Shown one piece after another: positions 26,203-47,155 of a stretch of 64,000 nt of DNA (position 1 is its first letter; each line of letters begins with the position of its first letter). Both the position numbers and the translations under genes were made by a program. The stretch spans positions 59,192,584-59,256,583 of the forward strand of contig CM043705.1 of assembly GCA_023935145.1 (NCBI GenBank), given 5' to 3'. Under the pieces are notes generated by a model. That model saw nothing but the letters and a program-made list of their open reading frames with translations, did no database searches and had not been told where the DNA came from. Source of the stretch: Bretschneidera sinensis. Its lineage: Eukaryota; Streptophyta; Magnoliopsida; Brassicales; Akaniaceae.

Positions 26203-26607
26203 TGTCAAGGACTAAGAATCATGGGATGAGAGTGATTGATACTTACCATTAATCATTAAATAAATGTTATTTTCTTTCAATCAATGTTATTTCCTTTCAA
26301 TAAATTTGTGCTAGAATTATGCGATTGTAATTTTCCTTTCTGTAAGAATAGGTTATTGCCTATTCCATCAAAAGTTGTTCGGCTATTTAATAGCTTGAGG
26401 CCAAGAATAAATAGATATCATTAGTATTATCTTCAACCTTGTGTTGATTTGGAGTTGTGGTTTTTCTCGAATTAAACCAACTAAGGAGGTCTAGGATCCC
26501 TCGAAGTGTCCTACAAAATTCTATCATATGTAGAGCACGCAAGGACGATCCTTATTCTCTACCCATTCATAAACCCACTACGAAGTCGCAAACTCTGGCA
26601 CGTAACA
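26203..26607 (+). repeat. 3' LTR of chromovirus
   Basis: Begins TGTCAAGGAC, ends GTAACA, and pairs with 21481-21881. It is followed at once by GAAAT, the target duplication. Confidence 0.92.
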
Positions 26608-27453
26608 GAAATGTTAAGTTAACAATTATATATAATCGCATTACGTCATTTATTTGAGTTAAGTAAAGTATTAATAGGAATATGATTTAACAATGGGTAT
26701 TGATTCCATTTTTAGATTACTTGATATGCCATCTTATCTTCATTATTAAAAAAAAAATCCTAACCATAAAAAGCAATTACAACGACGAGGTTACAACCTC
26801 ATTATCGCGCAGTTGAGCCTACCCTCGTTTTCGTAGTCTCACGATGGCTGAGATTTTACAACAACCTCATCATAGTAGGCAAATGCAATTATTGTGGCTA
26901 TTGGTTAGTCTTGCTAACGTATGCTATTAATTTTGATCATGGTTCAGAATTTTCAAATTTCAATGTTCAATTTACTATTTAGTGAAATCTTAGAATTTGA
27001 TTTGTCATGAAAAATTTTCAAAATTTAAAATAAAAGTCATCTAATCTATAATATACAATTAAACTTAAAATTAATCACCGTCAATATTTATGTTGATGTG
27101 ATTTTATTTTTTTATATTATTAAAATGATGTTATATATAAATAATATAATGATTTATTTGATTACAATATAAATCCGTATTATCTCATTCTTCATTCAGA
27201 AACTTACAATACTATCACAACATAAAAAAAACGAAAAAAAATAACTGATATATAAATTAAATAAATAATCCACACAAAATAAAAATCAAAACTAAAACAT
27301 TATAATCAAAAGCCTCGATATTAACCACTAAGGCAAAGACTCGTGGGCATGGCTATATATACATTTGTATAAAATCTCCTTAACAAGAATCCAATGTATA
27401 AAGTTATCAGCGATGCAAGAGCACAATTTCAAGGTTTATAATTGAAATGTTTT

Positions 27454-27456
<3 letters not shown>

Positions 27457-27511
<55 letters not shown>
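27457..27511. repeat. (AT)n microsatellite
   Basis: Uninterrupted AT dinucleotides for about 55 nt. Confidence 0.95.
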
Positions 27512-27512
<1 letters not shown>

Positions 27513-27859
27513 CCAAATTGGAAACCCCTTTAAAGAAAGATGGTTGTACTCTTGCCTGTTATTTGAAATTTTGAATCACTGGATGATTGAGGGGCTTTGT
27601 GGTGGGACCTGACTTAGTGCTGTAGGGCACTGTCCATGCTTCTTATACGAGCGGCTCTGACCAGACTCTGCCATGTATTCATGTAACACATGCATATTTT
27701 AATTAGTTGCACTACACCTATCATCACCTCTCCCTCCATGATTCCACATGGAAGCAGCTGCATCTCAATCATGGACTGCTTTTTGGCTTCATCTCCATTG
27801 AAGGAAAGATTTTCTATTCAAACCACCAATAAGATTAATTAATATGGCTTTCTTCTCTA

Positions 27860-27869
27860 TGATTGATCA

Positions 27870-27919
<50 letters not shown>

Positions 27920-27930
27920 TGTTCAATTCA
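27860..27930. repeat. (TA)n microsatellite inside a palindrome
   Basis: The (TA)n run (about 27871-27918) is flanked by ATTGATCAGTA on the left and TACTGTTCAAT on the right. These are inverted copies with one mismatch, so the whole block of about 70 nt could fold into one hairpin. Confidence 0.85.
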
Positions 27931-29091
27931 TCACTAATCATCGATCTGACACTCTGAAGCTTTAAGTAGTGCTGCCAATGAAGAGCTTTTCTATTATTTC
28001 ACTTTTTAATACTAATTTTTTAAGTAATACTAAAATTAAATTGAACATCTGGGTATATATTAAGCTTTTGTGTTAATAATGCTCATTTCTTAAATTGTGA
28101 GAAAGATTGTATTTAAAGAAAAGATAAGATGCTAATCTTAGAGTTGGTAATTAGGTAGGGAGCCAAGCTTACCAACTTATGAATATATGATGGTTGGGAC
28201 CTTTTTATGTTCTTCTCCTTCCTGCATGAAAATGTTTGATGACAAGTAGAATGGGAAAATAAGTAGAAGAAATTAAACAAGAAAGAATGTGAGTAAAGAT
28301 CGTTTATATTTGTTATGTTTGGGTAATTGGGTTTTACTTGGAAGTAATTTTAAATCGAAATTTAATTTTTAAAATTTATTAAAAAATTTATCAAATCACT
28401 TATTAATTGATGTTTAATTTTTATTTAATAAAACTTAATTCAAGACGAAGAGGTATATATATCCCTTCGGTTTCTTTCCTTTATTTTTTTTTTAAAAAAA
28501 AGGTATGAATACCATTTTCCCCCCCTTTTCTTACATTCCTCTCAACCTGAGCATAATTATTAAAAAAAGACTAAATAGAGGAGTAGGGTATGAGAAGATA
28601 ATAACAAAAAAAAAGGACATTTTGGTGTCAATTTGAAATTGAAACCCCTCAAACAATCAAATTTCATCTTCCAAAATAGTTAAGATCACCGTCATAGATT
28701 GACAACACTTGTATTGGAGTAATGTTACAAGTGAGTAATGTTTCATCATTTAGCTTCTTCAAGATTCAAGAAGCTGGAAATTTCATGTTCCTTAAACTGA
28801 AAGGAAAAAAAAAAGTAATAATAAAAAAAGGAAGAGAAGCGGTGTACATCATTGTGAGGTTAAGGGGCAATTTCTAAATTTCTTAGAGAATTAAATTATT
28901 ATTATTTTTTATCAAAAGTATTATTGGGTGAGACAATTGATGCTGTTGATTTTAAATTTAGGCCTAGTTGGGCCTGGAAAAGAAAGGCATGCTGATTTAG
29001 GAGTTTGGACTATTTAACATTGGGCCTAAAATGACAGGCCCAGATAGGGAACCATTTTCTCAAGTAAAAAAGTCAAAAAATAACACTAAAA

Positions 29092-29163
29092 GTGGCATTC
29101 CGATAATTGAACTTGGGACCTCTCGAACCGTAAGCGAGAATCATACCACTAAACCAAATGCCC
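29092..29163 (-). tRNA. tRNA-Pro-like sequence, probably a pseudogene (anticodon position ACG)
   Basis: Read on the minus strand, 72 nt start GGGCATTTGGTTTAGTGGTA and end AATGCCAC. The sequence closely follows plant tRNA-Pro: acceptor arm GGGCATT/AATGCC, D arm with A box TGGTTTAGTGG, and anticodon arm TCTCGC-TTACGGT-TCGAGA. The usual AGG/TGG/CGG triplet is replaced by ACG, which would read as arginine. The closing base pair of the anticodon stem is lost (C opposite T), the first acceptor pair is G-A, and the T arm AAGTTCAATTAT is changed from the usual GAGTTCGATTCTC. T-runs follow downstream. The changes in anticodon stem, T loop and acceptor end favour a decayed gene copy or a tRNA-derived repeat over a working tRNA. 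Confidence 0.65.
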
Positions 29164-29289
29164 TAATGATATTTAATTTTCATACATTAATTATATTGTC
29201 ATGTCAACGCATATGGGAATATTTTTAAGAATCTTTATAACACTTATAAAAGTCCAATATCAAACGAAAGTCTTTTAGAAATCAATTTA

Positions 29290-29525
29290 AAACAATATTT
29301 TGGGTACATTTAAGCAAGCTTAAATCAACTTGTTTATCTATTTCAAAGTAAAATAATTTGCTTAAATCTGACTCCAAGTATCACTTAGATCTTATAAACT
29401 ATGGCGTTGTTTGGGATCAAATTTAAGCAAGTTTAAATCAGCTTTTTTAAATCTAATTAAAGTAAATTTTATCTTAAAAGAGATTTAAACAAGCTGATTT
29501 AAGCTTGATTATACTTATCCCTAAT
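29290..29525. repeat. AT-rich inverted repeat, MITE-like
   Basis: AAGCAAGTTTAAATCAGCTT near 29430 is mirrored by AAACAAGCTGATTTAAGCTT near 29487, so about 35 nt can pair with a short loop. A related phrase (AAGCAAGCTTAAATCAACTT) lies near 29315. The block begins around GGCGTTGTTTGGG, a style of MITE end. Confidence 0.45.
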
Positions 29526-29529
29526 ATCA

Positions 29530-30585
29530 CATATATCTGATTGATTTATTTCTCAAAATGCTGCATCTTTGTGGCCTTTTAAGCAATGTAAGAAATTGTT
29601 TGATGACTCTTGTATGTACCATTGACCATTTGATAATTTGATTCAAGTGAATAGTGAATATTAGAATATAAATACATAATATTATATAACTTACAAAAAA
29701 ATATAGTGAATATTAAAATATACATAAGGTGAGATTATTGTTGTACACAAAATAGTCATGGGCACTTCCTAATAAGTACTTAGTACATAAATTTTAAAAG
29801 TAATATTTGCCTATGAAAAATTGAAAAGCAACAAAAAATAACATAGAAGTGAATTTTTTTTTATAAAAATTATCTTTATAGATTTTGTTGGAATCTTATT
29901 TAGTGTATCAAACCATCTCAAAGTGAAAAAAAAAGAACATTTTATTAAGGAAGATGATAACATTGCAAGTAATTAAATTTTTCAAAATTTTTTGTATCAA
30001 ATTCATAATTGAAGGATTTAAATGTTAGAAGATAACAGTTCAAGAACTTTCAGTGCAATTTGCCCTTATATAAAACAATTCTTGTGATATTTTTTTGATT
30101 GATAGAATAAAAACTTTATAATTGATTGCTTTCCCTCCTTGATTTACAAATCAACATCATAAGTTGATAACATCCCTAGATCATTAGAGCAACAAAGATG
30201 AAAGAGTGCAACAATTTTTAATAGCCATGCAACTTTCTTTTGGTTGATTTTGGCAATTTACCATAGAATCTTAGAAAAATAATTTTCTTTAAACCATTTT
30301 GATTTATTTATTAAGATGTGGTAAATTGAAAATAACACCACTATTTATTTTCCTTTTTTTCTCGTTAGGAAATAAGATGTTGAGAAAGGTTGTACTTCTA
30401 AGCCTTTTTGTACAAGTTTTGTTAAGCTGAGCTCATTTTTTATTTGTGCATATGTGCATACATATTTTTTTTTCCCAAAAGGATTGCATATGTAGTTTTG
30501 GTTGGTCTTGGCAAGCATAAAGCTATTGACAAAACTTGCTTGTATGGTTCGCAGATAGAATTATCATGGGATAAGAGATCATTAA
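29530..30585. other. AT-rich intergenic DNA
   Basis: No gene, RNA or element boundary is supported. Confidence 0.4.
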
Positions 30586-30589
30586 TCCT

Positions 30590-31265
30590 ATGTTTGGTTC
30601 ATAAAATTATTAAATTGTGATTAAAATATGATAATAAGTGTAAATATCAAAATGCCCTAATACTATTCATTATCCGCCACAATCCCCATTTTTTTACAAA
30701 CCGTAATTTCACTATTTTCATTATTCAAACCCCGATTTGTTGTTGATGTTGTTGTTTTTGTTCTACTTCTTCTTTTTTATTCTCTTTCCTTTTCATTCTC
30801 CTTCTTTTTCTTCCCTTTTTGTTCCTTCTCATTCTCTTCCTCCAGTTTCTCATTCCTCCCTTTCTTCTTTGTCTATACCTGCGTGTGGTGCTGCTGCTAC
30901 CTCGCGTGTCTGTGGAAGACCATGTCGCCTCGTGCAAATTTGGGCAAAAGATGAAGAAGAAGCAGTAAGAGAAAGAAAAGGAGAAAGGGGTAGGGGAAGA
31001 AGAAAATGGGTAAGAAGAAGAAGGAGAAGAAAGATAAAGGGAAGAAGGAGGGGGAGAAAGAGAACAAAAAAGAAAGGGAAAAATAATATAAGGAAAGGGA
31101 GAAAAATGAAAGAAATGCTAGGGATACAAGAGAAAAAAAAAACTATTCCAAGGGAGAGGGATAAACTCTATCTCACATCCCCTGTAGAACAAAAAAATGT
31201 GAAAATAGAATTAATTTTATCCAACATTAATCCCACATGAATAGTAAATCCATACCAAACGTGTG
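30590..31265. mobile_element. Foldback/MITE-like element with purine and pyrimidine arms
   Basis: The left end (ATCCTATGTTTGGTTCATAA) resembles the reverse complement of the right end (CACACGTTTGGTATGGATTT). Inside, a pyrimidine-rich arm (about 30760-30870) is matched by a purine-rich arm (about 30950-31140) that is largely its reverse complement, for example TTCCCTTTTTGTTCCTTCTC against a GAGAACAAAAAAGAAAGGGA stretch. A GC-richer centre of about 80 nt separates them. The arms give spurious lysine/arginine- or serine/phenylalanine-rich open frames on both strands. Confidence 0.55.
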
Positions 31266-31296
31266 ATTATAACTTGATAACGTGGGATTAATATTG

Positions 31297-31814
31297 GAGT
31301 AAATTTCATTTTTTATCATTTTAGTTTGCCTTGTGTTTTTATTTGATCCTTAAAATTTAAAACGTTCTTATTATGTCCTTTAAATTTGGCACATGTTCCA
31401 ATCAAATTCTTCACCCAAATGACTCGATCAACAGGTTCATTCACAGGACGTTCATTCACAATATATTCATTCATATCAAGTTCAACAACATAGTCAAAAA
31501 CAGTTTCATCAAATTCAAATAGTCCAGTCACATCATTTGTTATCTCAATATCTTTATCAAGATCATTTAGCTGATTCTCCATTACATTAACCACAACCCT
31601 ATGTTCAAAACAAAGTTCAATGACTCTTGACTTAGGAATTTTCATGTGTATAGAATACACATTTGAATCATAAGTTAATGAAACCAAATCATTTGGGTGA
31701 ATGACATAATTGGAACGGGTACCAAACTCCAAAGATCCAATATGAACGTTTTAATCTCTAAAGAGCCAATAAAGATACGAGACAAAGTAAAATAACTAAA
31801 AATAGAATTTACTC
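31297..31814. mobile_element. Mutator-like MITE with long terminal inverted repeats
   Basis: The first ~126 bp (31297-31422) and the last ~126 bp (31689-31814) are imperfect inverted copies: both begin GAGTAAATT and both reach CACCCAAATGA at the inner end, with shared AAAACGTTC and GTTCCAAT. The flanks TTAATATTG (31288-31296) and TTAATTTTC (31815-31823) agree at 7 of 9 positions, which fits an aged 9-bp Mutator-type target duplication. The 138-codon minus-strand open frame (31316-31732) lies nearly wholly within the element, including parts of both arms, and has no recognised domain. Confidence 0.7.
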
Positions 31815-31970
31815 TTAATTTTCTCAATCCCTCCCCAATTCTTTTAACTAAACAGACCCTTAAGGAAAAAAAAACATAAATAGTCTTAGCTTTCACAAAT
31901 TTTTCTATACTATCCATGAGACGTAAAGCCGCCAACTAAACTATTAAGGGAAAAAAAATATGAATATGTT

Positions 31971-32384
31971 TGGGAATTTACAAATGTTTCTATATTGTTT
32001 TTCAAATTTTAGTTTGTTTCTATTTGACATTGAAATATCTAATTTAGTACTATATGATACTTAAGTTCAAATAGCCGTTTTCGAGCACTGTTGAAACACG
32101 TTTGTAGTGACTCGAGCCTTTTGACCTAAGAATACTTTTGGGTCATTTATATAATAGACCTATGTTTGATCCCTCGCCTCACCAATTAAAAAAACACATG
32201 TTTGTAGCATGACTTTTCAAGTCAACCCAAAGAAGTGCAAAAACGCCACGTGCTCTCCGTTCTACGTAACAATGATCATAAACGGATTAGGTCATAAGTA
32301 TCATACCGTATCAAATCAATTATATCAAAGTCAAGTAGACAAAAATAAAAATCTAAAGACTATATAAAAACATTTGTGAAACCT
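31971..32384. mobile_element. Second long-TIR MITE
   Basis: The left arm (GGGAATTTACAAATGTTTCT and onwards through TATATGATACTTAAG) matches the reverse complement of the right arm (AGGTTTCACAAATGTTTTTA through TATGATACTTATG) over about 90 bp with scattered differences. It lies only ~150 bp from the previous element and has the same architecture. No clear 9-bp duplication was found. Confidence 0.6.
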
Positions 32385-32399
32385 TAAAGGGAAGTCTAA

Positions 32400-33600
32400 A
32401 TGAAGTTCCAAGTTCCAATATAGAGACCAATATGGCCTTGGATAAATTTTTATTTCGGTCCAATGACCCAAGTTATTATCAGGCTTAAGCTGACATTTGG
32501 ACTTTCATAACTGAATTGGGCCTCACCAAAGCCCATTCCATTTGCACCTCCCAAATTTGCTATTTGCAGAAAAAAAGAAATTATTATATTTGATTACTAA
32601 AAAGTAATCATCATTTTAATAAAGGATTAAATTACACTAATTGTACTTTACTACATGCTAGTAGTATTAATTTAGCCAAATCAAATACCTTAAGACTTAA
32701 TTTACTAATTAAATTACTGTTATGCCTTACCTTGTGAAACCTAATTTTATCATCATCACCTAAAAAAGTCACTTCAATTTTACCAACAACCACTCTCGGA
32801 TTCATGTACCAAACCAATTGTACCATCAAAAGCTGGAAATCAAACCCTAATCCTAAATCAGCCCGAAGCAACACATGTAACAAAAATTGCAAAATCCTCT
32901 TACCAAAGGGAAAAAAAAAAATGCAAAATCCACAAGATTAGTGGAATTGAAAATTTTATTTTTAGTGTTTTTTTTTTGACACAAATTTAGTTTTTTAAAA
33001 ACTATTTTTCAATCTTGTTTTTTTTAAGTCAATTTTAGTCGTGTTTGACCTAATTTTTATTCATAAAAAATATTAATCATTTTATAAAATCTCCAAACGG
33101 TACCTTAATTCTAGACATGTTTGTTTAGCTTATGCTTAATTAAATTAAGCGATTTATTTTCAAATTCAAGCTGATTATTTTAAATATAAAGTTGAAGTAA
33201 AAAAAAGATAAATCTACCCTTAACTATTTACATGGCATATTTTTTCCTAAAAATTACATCACATATTTAACAAGAGAAAACACTTATTTTTAAATTAAAA
33301 CAATAAATATTCCCTATCAAAAAAATAAATAACAAACACTAATTATCCAAATAATACTAAATTGGGAGAAATTATTCATTACTTGAACATCAAGGGATTA
33401 AGGCTCCTAATCTTTAAAAAATTTACTCCAAGTAGCCCTAATTAAGCCCTAATTTGTACACATAGGAATGCACTAACCGTCTATAACCGGTAACCCAACA
33501 ACACGAAAACCGGCTAACAGCCGTCTAAATGACTATCCCCAGACCCTATTCTCCTTTGTTTTTTTTTTCCCCTTCTCTCTCCTTGTTACCTTGTGAGTGT
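32400..33600. other. Intergenic DNA upstream of the SIN3-like gene
   Basis: AT-rich, with a further MITE-like phrase near 33120-33170 (TTTAGCTTATGCTTAATTAA). No coding region is supported. The short 86-codon minus frame at 32632-32892 is judged spurious. Confidence 0.4.
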
Positions 33601-34161
33601 GTTCTCATATCCCCGTATATATCACATTTTAAACTCTCTTTTCTCTCTAAACATTTGCATTCTCCGGTTTTTTCTTCAAAGAAGAGAAAATAGTGTTTTA
33701 ATTATCACTATTCCCTCCATCAAACGTTGTTAGCAATCACATAAATCCTTAAAAACACATCTCTCTGTATTTTTATCGGTTCTTTTTGTGTGCTAAAAAC
33801 AAAGCTGGTTTTTGAAGACCTTTTTTTTGGCAAATTCGGCGACTAAACGATCTTTGTCTTCTTTGTAATTTTCGCTTCTCAATATTTCAATTTCCTTTGC
33901 AGAATTGTTAACGTTCCTTTATCTTCAAGTAATGTGAATTACTGGAAATATTTTTTTGGTCCATACTGCAGGGTGATCTGTTAAGAGGTTAGGATTAAAT
34001 TTCTTTGCTTATTTTTTCGTGTTTTGTGATTATTTTAAGTTTCTCACAGTTAGATCTGTTTTGTGTTTGTTGTATTGGTTTAAATGAGTGAATTTTGATT
34101 GGTAGGAATTTTGGTGATTATCAGAGTTCAAAGCATGATTTGTTGTTGAAGAGCTTGAGAG
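33600..34161 (+). promoter_or_regulatory. Core promoter and 5' leader of the SIN3-like gene
   Basis: A TATATATC element at about 33616-33623 is followed by a CT-rich stretch (ACTCTCTTTTCTCTCT, about 33632), typical of plant transcription starts. The untranslated leader then runs to the start codon at 34162 and may contain an intron (GTTAGG donor-like site near 33988, GGTAG acceptor-like site near 34105). These are motif-based inferences. Confidence 0.5.
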
Positions 34162-43976
<9,815 letters not shown>

Positions 43977-44560
43977 TATTTCTTGCTATGACCTTGACGT
44001 AAACATGGTATGTACTGATTCCATCAAATGAAGTTTAACTTCTTATATACTGTATATGACTTGGATTCTACTCCCTATTCCCAGTGTCTTTAAAATTGAA
44101 TACATGAATTTTTTTTGTTCTATTGTATAGTTTTCAGGATAAAAGGGACAAAATATCTGATATCAAGTCTTTCAGATGCTTTTTTTCTTCAGCTGCCTTC
44201 TGTGTGGATTTCATACACAGGCCCCGAGATTGGAAGAGAGCCAAAAGTACCACAAGAAGGAAAGCTCTCTGGTATTATATTCATGTATTTCTCATATTCT
44301 GTCCCACCAAACAAATAAAAGTCTCTTGAGGAAAAGGATATGGCTCAACCGATTGTACTGTAAGTTTCTGGCATTCGAAGGAACAATTGTGTACATAAAG
44401 GTGATATGTGATGTAAAACCGAGATATACTTGTTCATTTCATTCATCAATATTTTTTTCTAATATTTTTCACTCAAATGGAGAGACCCTTTTGGTTTTAG
44501 CAAAATATTTAGTAGTTGTGATTATTGACTCAACTATGATACCTGCCGTGCACATTTGAT
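43977..44560 (+). other. 3'UTR region of the SIN3-like gene
   Basis: Follows the TGA directly. An ATG|GTATGT donor-like site near 44008 and a TTTTCAG acceptor-like site near 44137 suggest a possible 3'UTR intron. An open frame of 127 codons (44176-44559) shows no domain and is read as untranslated sequence. Confidence 0.45.
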
Positions 44561-44701
44561 CCAGTGGTTTGAATATTTTTATTCTCGTAATTGTTTCTTT
44601 GTTATTACGCAATTGTGTATTATATGAACATCCACAATACTAATTAAGAGGTTTTTTTTGGATATATAGGAGAAATACTCTTACAAGAATTGTACCTTAG
44701 A

Positions 44702-44745
44702 CCCACTCCCACCCCCACCCCCACCCCCACCCCCACTTCCACTTA
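44702..44745. repeat. (CCCCCA)n hexanucleotide repeat
   Basis: About five copies of CCCCCA between CCCACTCCCA and CTTCCACTT. The minus strand carries runs of five G separated by single T, a sequence able to form a G-quadruplex. Confidence 0.85.
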
Positions 44746-44749
44746 CTAG

Positions 44750-45685
44750 TTACCATCAGGCCAAAGGTTTGGTAGGTTTGGTGGTTGCTGGGTGGTCAAA
44801 AAGATTTTTTTTTTGGGTAAGTTAGCTGGAATGATATTATCATATCAAACATTATTTTTATTCAATTAAAATTTTGATTCTTCAAATAAATTTATTTTGA
44901 ATCTGTTTGATGATAAAAATTAATGTTTTGAGTGAATTGTGGGTTTTAGAAAAATGTTTGGTACGTTAATACTAAACTTGCACAAAATGAAACGAGTTGT
45001 GCATCCGAGCAAGACTTTGTTTTGAAGAATCGTGGCAAGCAAAAGTTCATTGTCATCACGAATTAAAATAATAATTAAACTTAAAATTTGTATTAAAATA
45101 AAAAATGATCTTAATTTTAATATAATTGCATCCAGAATTAAATTTTATATTTAAAAAATCATTTTAATTTTAATATAATTAAAAATAATAACAAAATTTA
45201 ACTTAATTATTGAAAACAATAATAACGTGAATGTAAATATAATTACAATGAAAACTTGCACAATTTGAGTAATTAAGACTAAATCAAACAACAAGAAGAA
45301 AAAAATCAACCATAATATAAAAAATAAAAATAAGAACATTACAGAAGCAGGGAGAGATCTCATATGGGGTACGACCACCTATCGTCCCTGGGCTGCAGGT
45401 CTAACATTGATGCCAAATCCTAGGGTACTGAGAAGACGCATTCCCCTGGGATTGATCAAATAAATACTAGTTAGCATCACTTGAGAGCGATATTTGTAAC
45501 GACATGACTCTGTCGATTGGCCAAGCTCGTTGCTTCTTAATGGGTTTGTCAACTCCACAGCAAAAAAAATAAAAAAAATCGAAAACGAATTTTTTTTTTT
45601 TGCAGTTGAAGTTAAAATAATATATTCGTAAACACTATGATTTAATCATTTTCAATACAATATGATTTAATCCAAATTAAATATT
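44750..45685. other. Intergenic DNA between the SIN3-like gene and copia element
   Basis: Mostly AT-rich. A GC-richer islet at about 45355-45555 stands out. On the minus strand it has a short open run (LINPRGMRLLSTLGFGINV) that I cannot place. No gene is claimed. Confidence 0.4.
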
Positions 45686-46220
45686 TGTTGAAATTTTAGG
45701 TTCAAATATGTTATAACATTGTACATGTAGATCTGTTACCTAATAAAAGACTCAATTAAGTTATATAATTTTTATGGGTCTCCAAAGTATCAATGTTCTT
45801 TAGTATGAGCCACCTTATGTGTAGAAGCCCGATATGGTATGAGTCTTTGTTAATGGGCCAAAGACCCAATGCACATGTGTGAGGTAATTATTAGGGTTAT
45901 GGTCCCTAAGGTACAAGGATATAAATAGACATCAGGTGAGGGTGTTTAACGTGTGTTAAATTTTATTGAAACGGACAGTTCTTCTCCCTCCCCTCTAACA
46001 TTCAGTTGATTGGTTCCCATACCAAAGGTGGTTCTCCCTATAGTCTTAGAAGATCAACTCAAGGAGGCTTGCTTGCAATGGATTCCGGTTTGTTTCTAAC
46101 TCATCTTCTCAATATATATATATATATATATATATATAGATTTTTTTGACAAGTTTAATATGAAAAGATCTTGGCTGTGTCATTGATTATTTGTGTATTA
46201 GTATCAAGATTAATATAACA
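45686..46220 (+). repeat. 5' LTR of the copia element
   Basis: The right end ATATAACA at 46220 is fixed by the primer site that follows. The left end TGTTGAAATT at 45686 is chosen as the best TG start and remains uncertain because the partner LTR is outside the window. It contains a (TA)n tract near 46112-46138 and promoter-like TATAAATAGAC near 45920. Confidence 0.7.
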
Positions 46221-46222
46221 AG

Positions 46223-46234
46223 TGGTATCAGAAC
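46223..46234 (+). other. Primer binding site of the copia element
   Basis: TGGTATCAGAAC two bases after the LTR end. It matches the methionine-tRNA type site TGGTATCAGAGC with one change. Confidence 0.75.
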
Positions 46235-46599
46235 TTTTCATGTTAAATTGTTGAGATTCATATGAAAATTGAGTTCCTTGAATTTTTTTCACATAAAGTA
46301 TGTTTAAGGTATAAATTTGTTTTAAAAAAAAAATTGCTATAAATCCATGTTTGTTGATGAGATTGTATAATTACTCTGTGAATTGCATCTCCAAATATAT
46401 TTTTTTTTGGTATGGCAATATTAAATTTTGGTTATTTTTAGTGACTGTTTTTGTAACTGCAAATTGCAGTTTATCAAACCAGCGCTGCGGTGCTGGCTTT
46501 AATCTTTCTTTTTTGGCTAATTCCATAAATTATGCATTAAGTCCTTTGGCACTGGTTCATATGATAAAGATAGCCGTTTTTTAATTTGTCTATAACAGG

Positions 46600-46770
46600 T
46601 GGAAATAATTTTATATTGTGTGCAATTTTTCTATAAAAATTGCAATTGTGGAAATCATTTTTTATTGTCATGACAACTTGCCATGATATTCTGGATATGC
46701 CGAGAATATATAGTAAAGTGGAAATTGTGGAAATCCTTTTTTATTGTCATGACAACTTGCCAATTGCAAG
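46600..46770 (+). repeat. Short direct repeat in the copia leader
   Basis: TTTTTTATTGTCATGACAAC followed by TTGCCA occurs twice (about 46656 and 46737), each preceded by GTGGAAATC. This looks like a local duplication in the untranslated leader. Confidence 0.7.
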
Positions 46771-47155
46771 CATATTATTTTGGTATTCATTGTAGAGGAC
46801 CACTACAGTCAGTCCCAAAATCCAGAGAACTGGCACTGCAACACCAGCGATCTGTCCCTTTGGGTAGATTGCTAGCGTCGCGGCGCCAAAGGCTGGCACC
46901 GGTCAAGGTAAAGGACATTTTTTTTTAAGGATTTTGTTCCGAATTTTATGTTTAATATTTTTTATGAATGAATTGAAGTATTATGTTGCCAAAACAATCT
47001 CTAATATGTAAATTTATTTATTTTAAGACATGTAAACATGCTATTAATATGTGAAAATAATCGGCCCAAAGGAAGGTTATTTTTGCATTGTTAATAGATT
47101 AAAATAGTTATAAATATGTGACAAATAAAGGTTGCCATGCGAATAATATGTCGGT

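Larger units (their letters stand above)
21476..26612 (+). mobile_element. Ty3/gypsy chromovirus, complete in structure but decayed
   Basis: A full LTR retrotransposon: 5' LTR 21481-21881, internal part 21882-26202, 3' LTR 26203-26607. The 5-bp sequence GAAAT lies directly before the 5' LTR (21476-21480) and directly after the 3' LTR (26608-26612), marking the target duplication. The order gag, zinc knuckle, protease, RT, RNase H, integrase and a chromodomain-like tail is that of Ty3 chromoviruses. The reading frame is cut by several stops and frameshifts, and the two LTRs differ at many positions (roughly a tenth by eye), so the insertion is old and unable to code for itself. Confidence 0.93.
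26613..29085. other. AT-rich intergenic DNA with TA microsatellites
   Basis: No gene is supported. It contains two long (TA)n tracts (listed separately). Near 28960-29045 there are several TGGGCC/GGCCCA motifs, which are promoter-type elements in plants but here lead to no recognised gene. Confidence 0.4.

Noticed and set aside
30725..31240. Arg/Lys-rich and Phe-rich frames of 70 and 167 codons
   Set aside because: They come from the purine and pyrimidine arms of a foldback element and have no domain.
44176..44559. 127-codon plus-strand frame after the SIN3-like stop codon
   Set aside because: It lies in the likely 3'UTR and has no domain or homologous feel.
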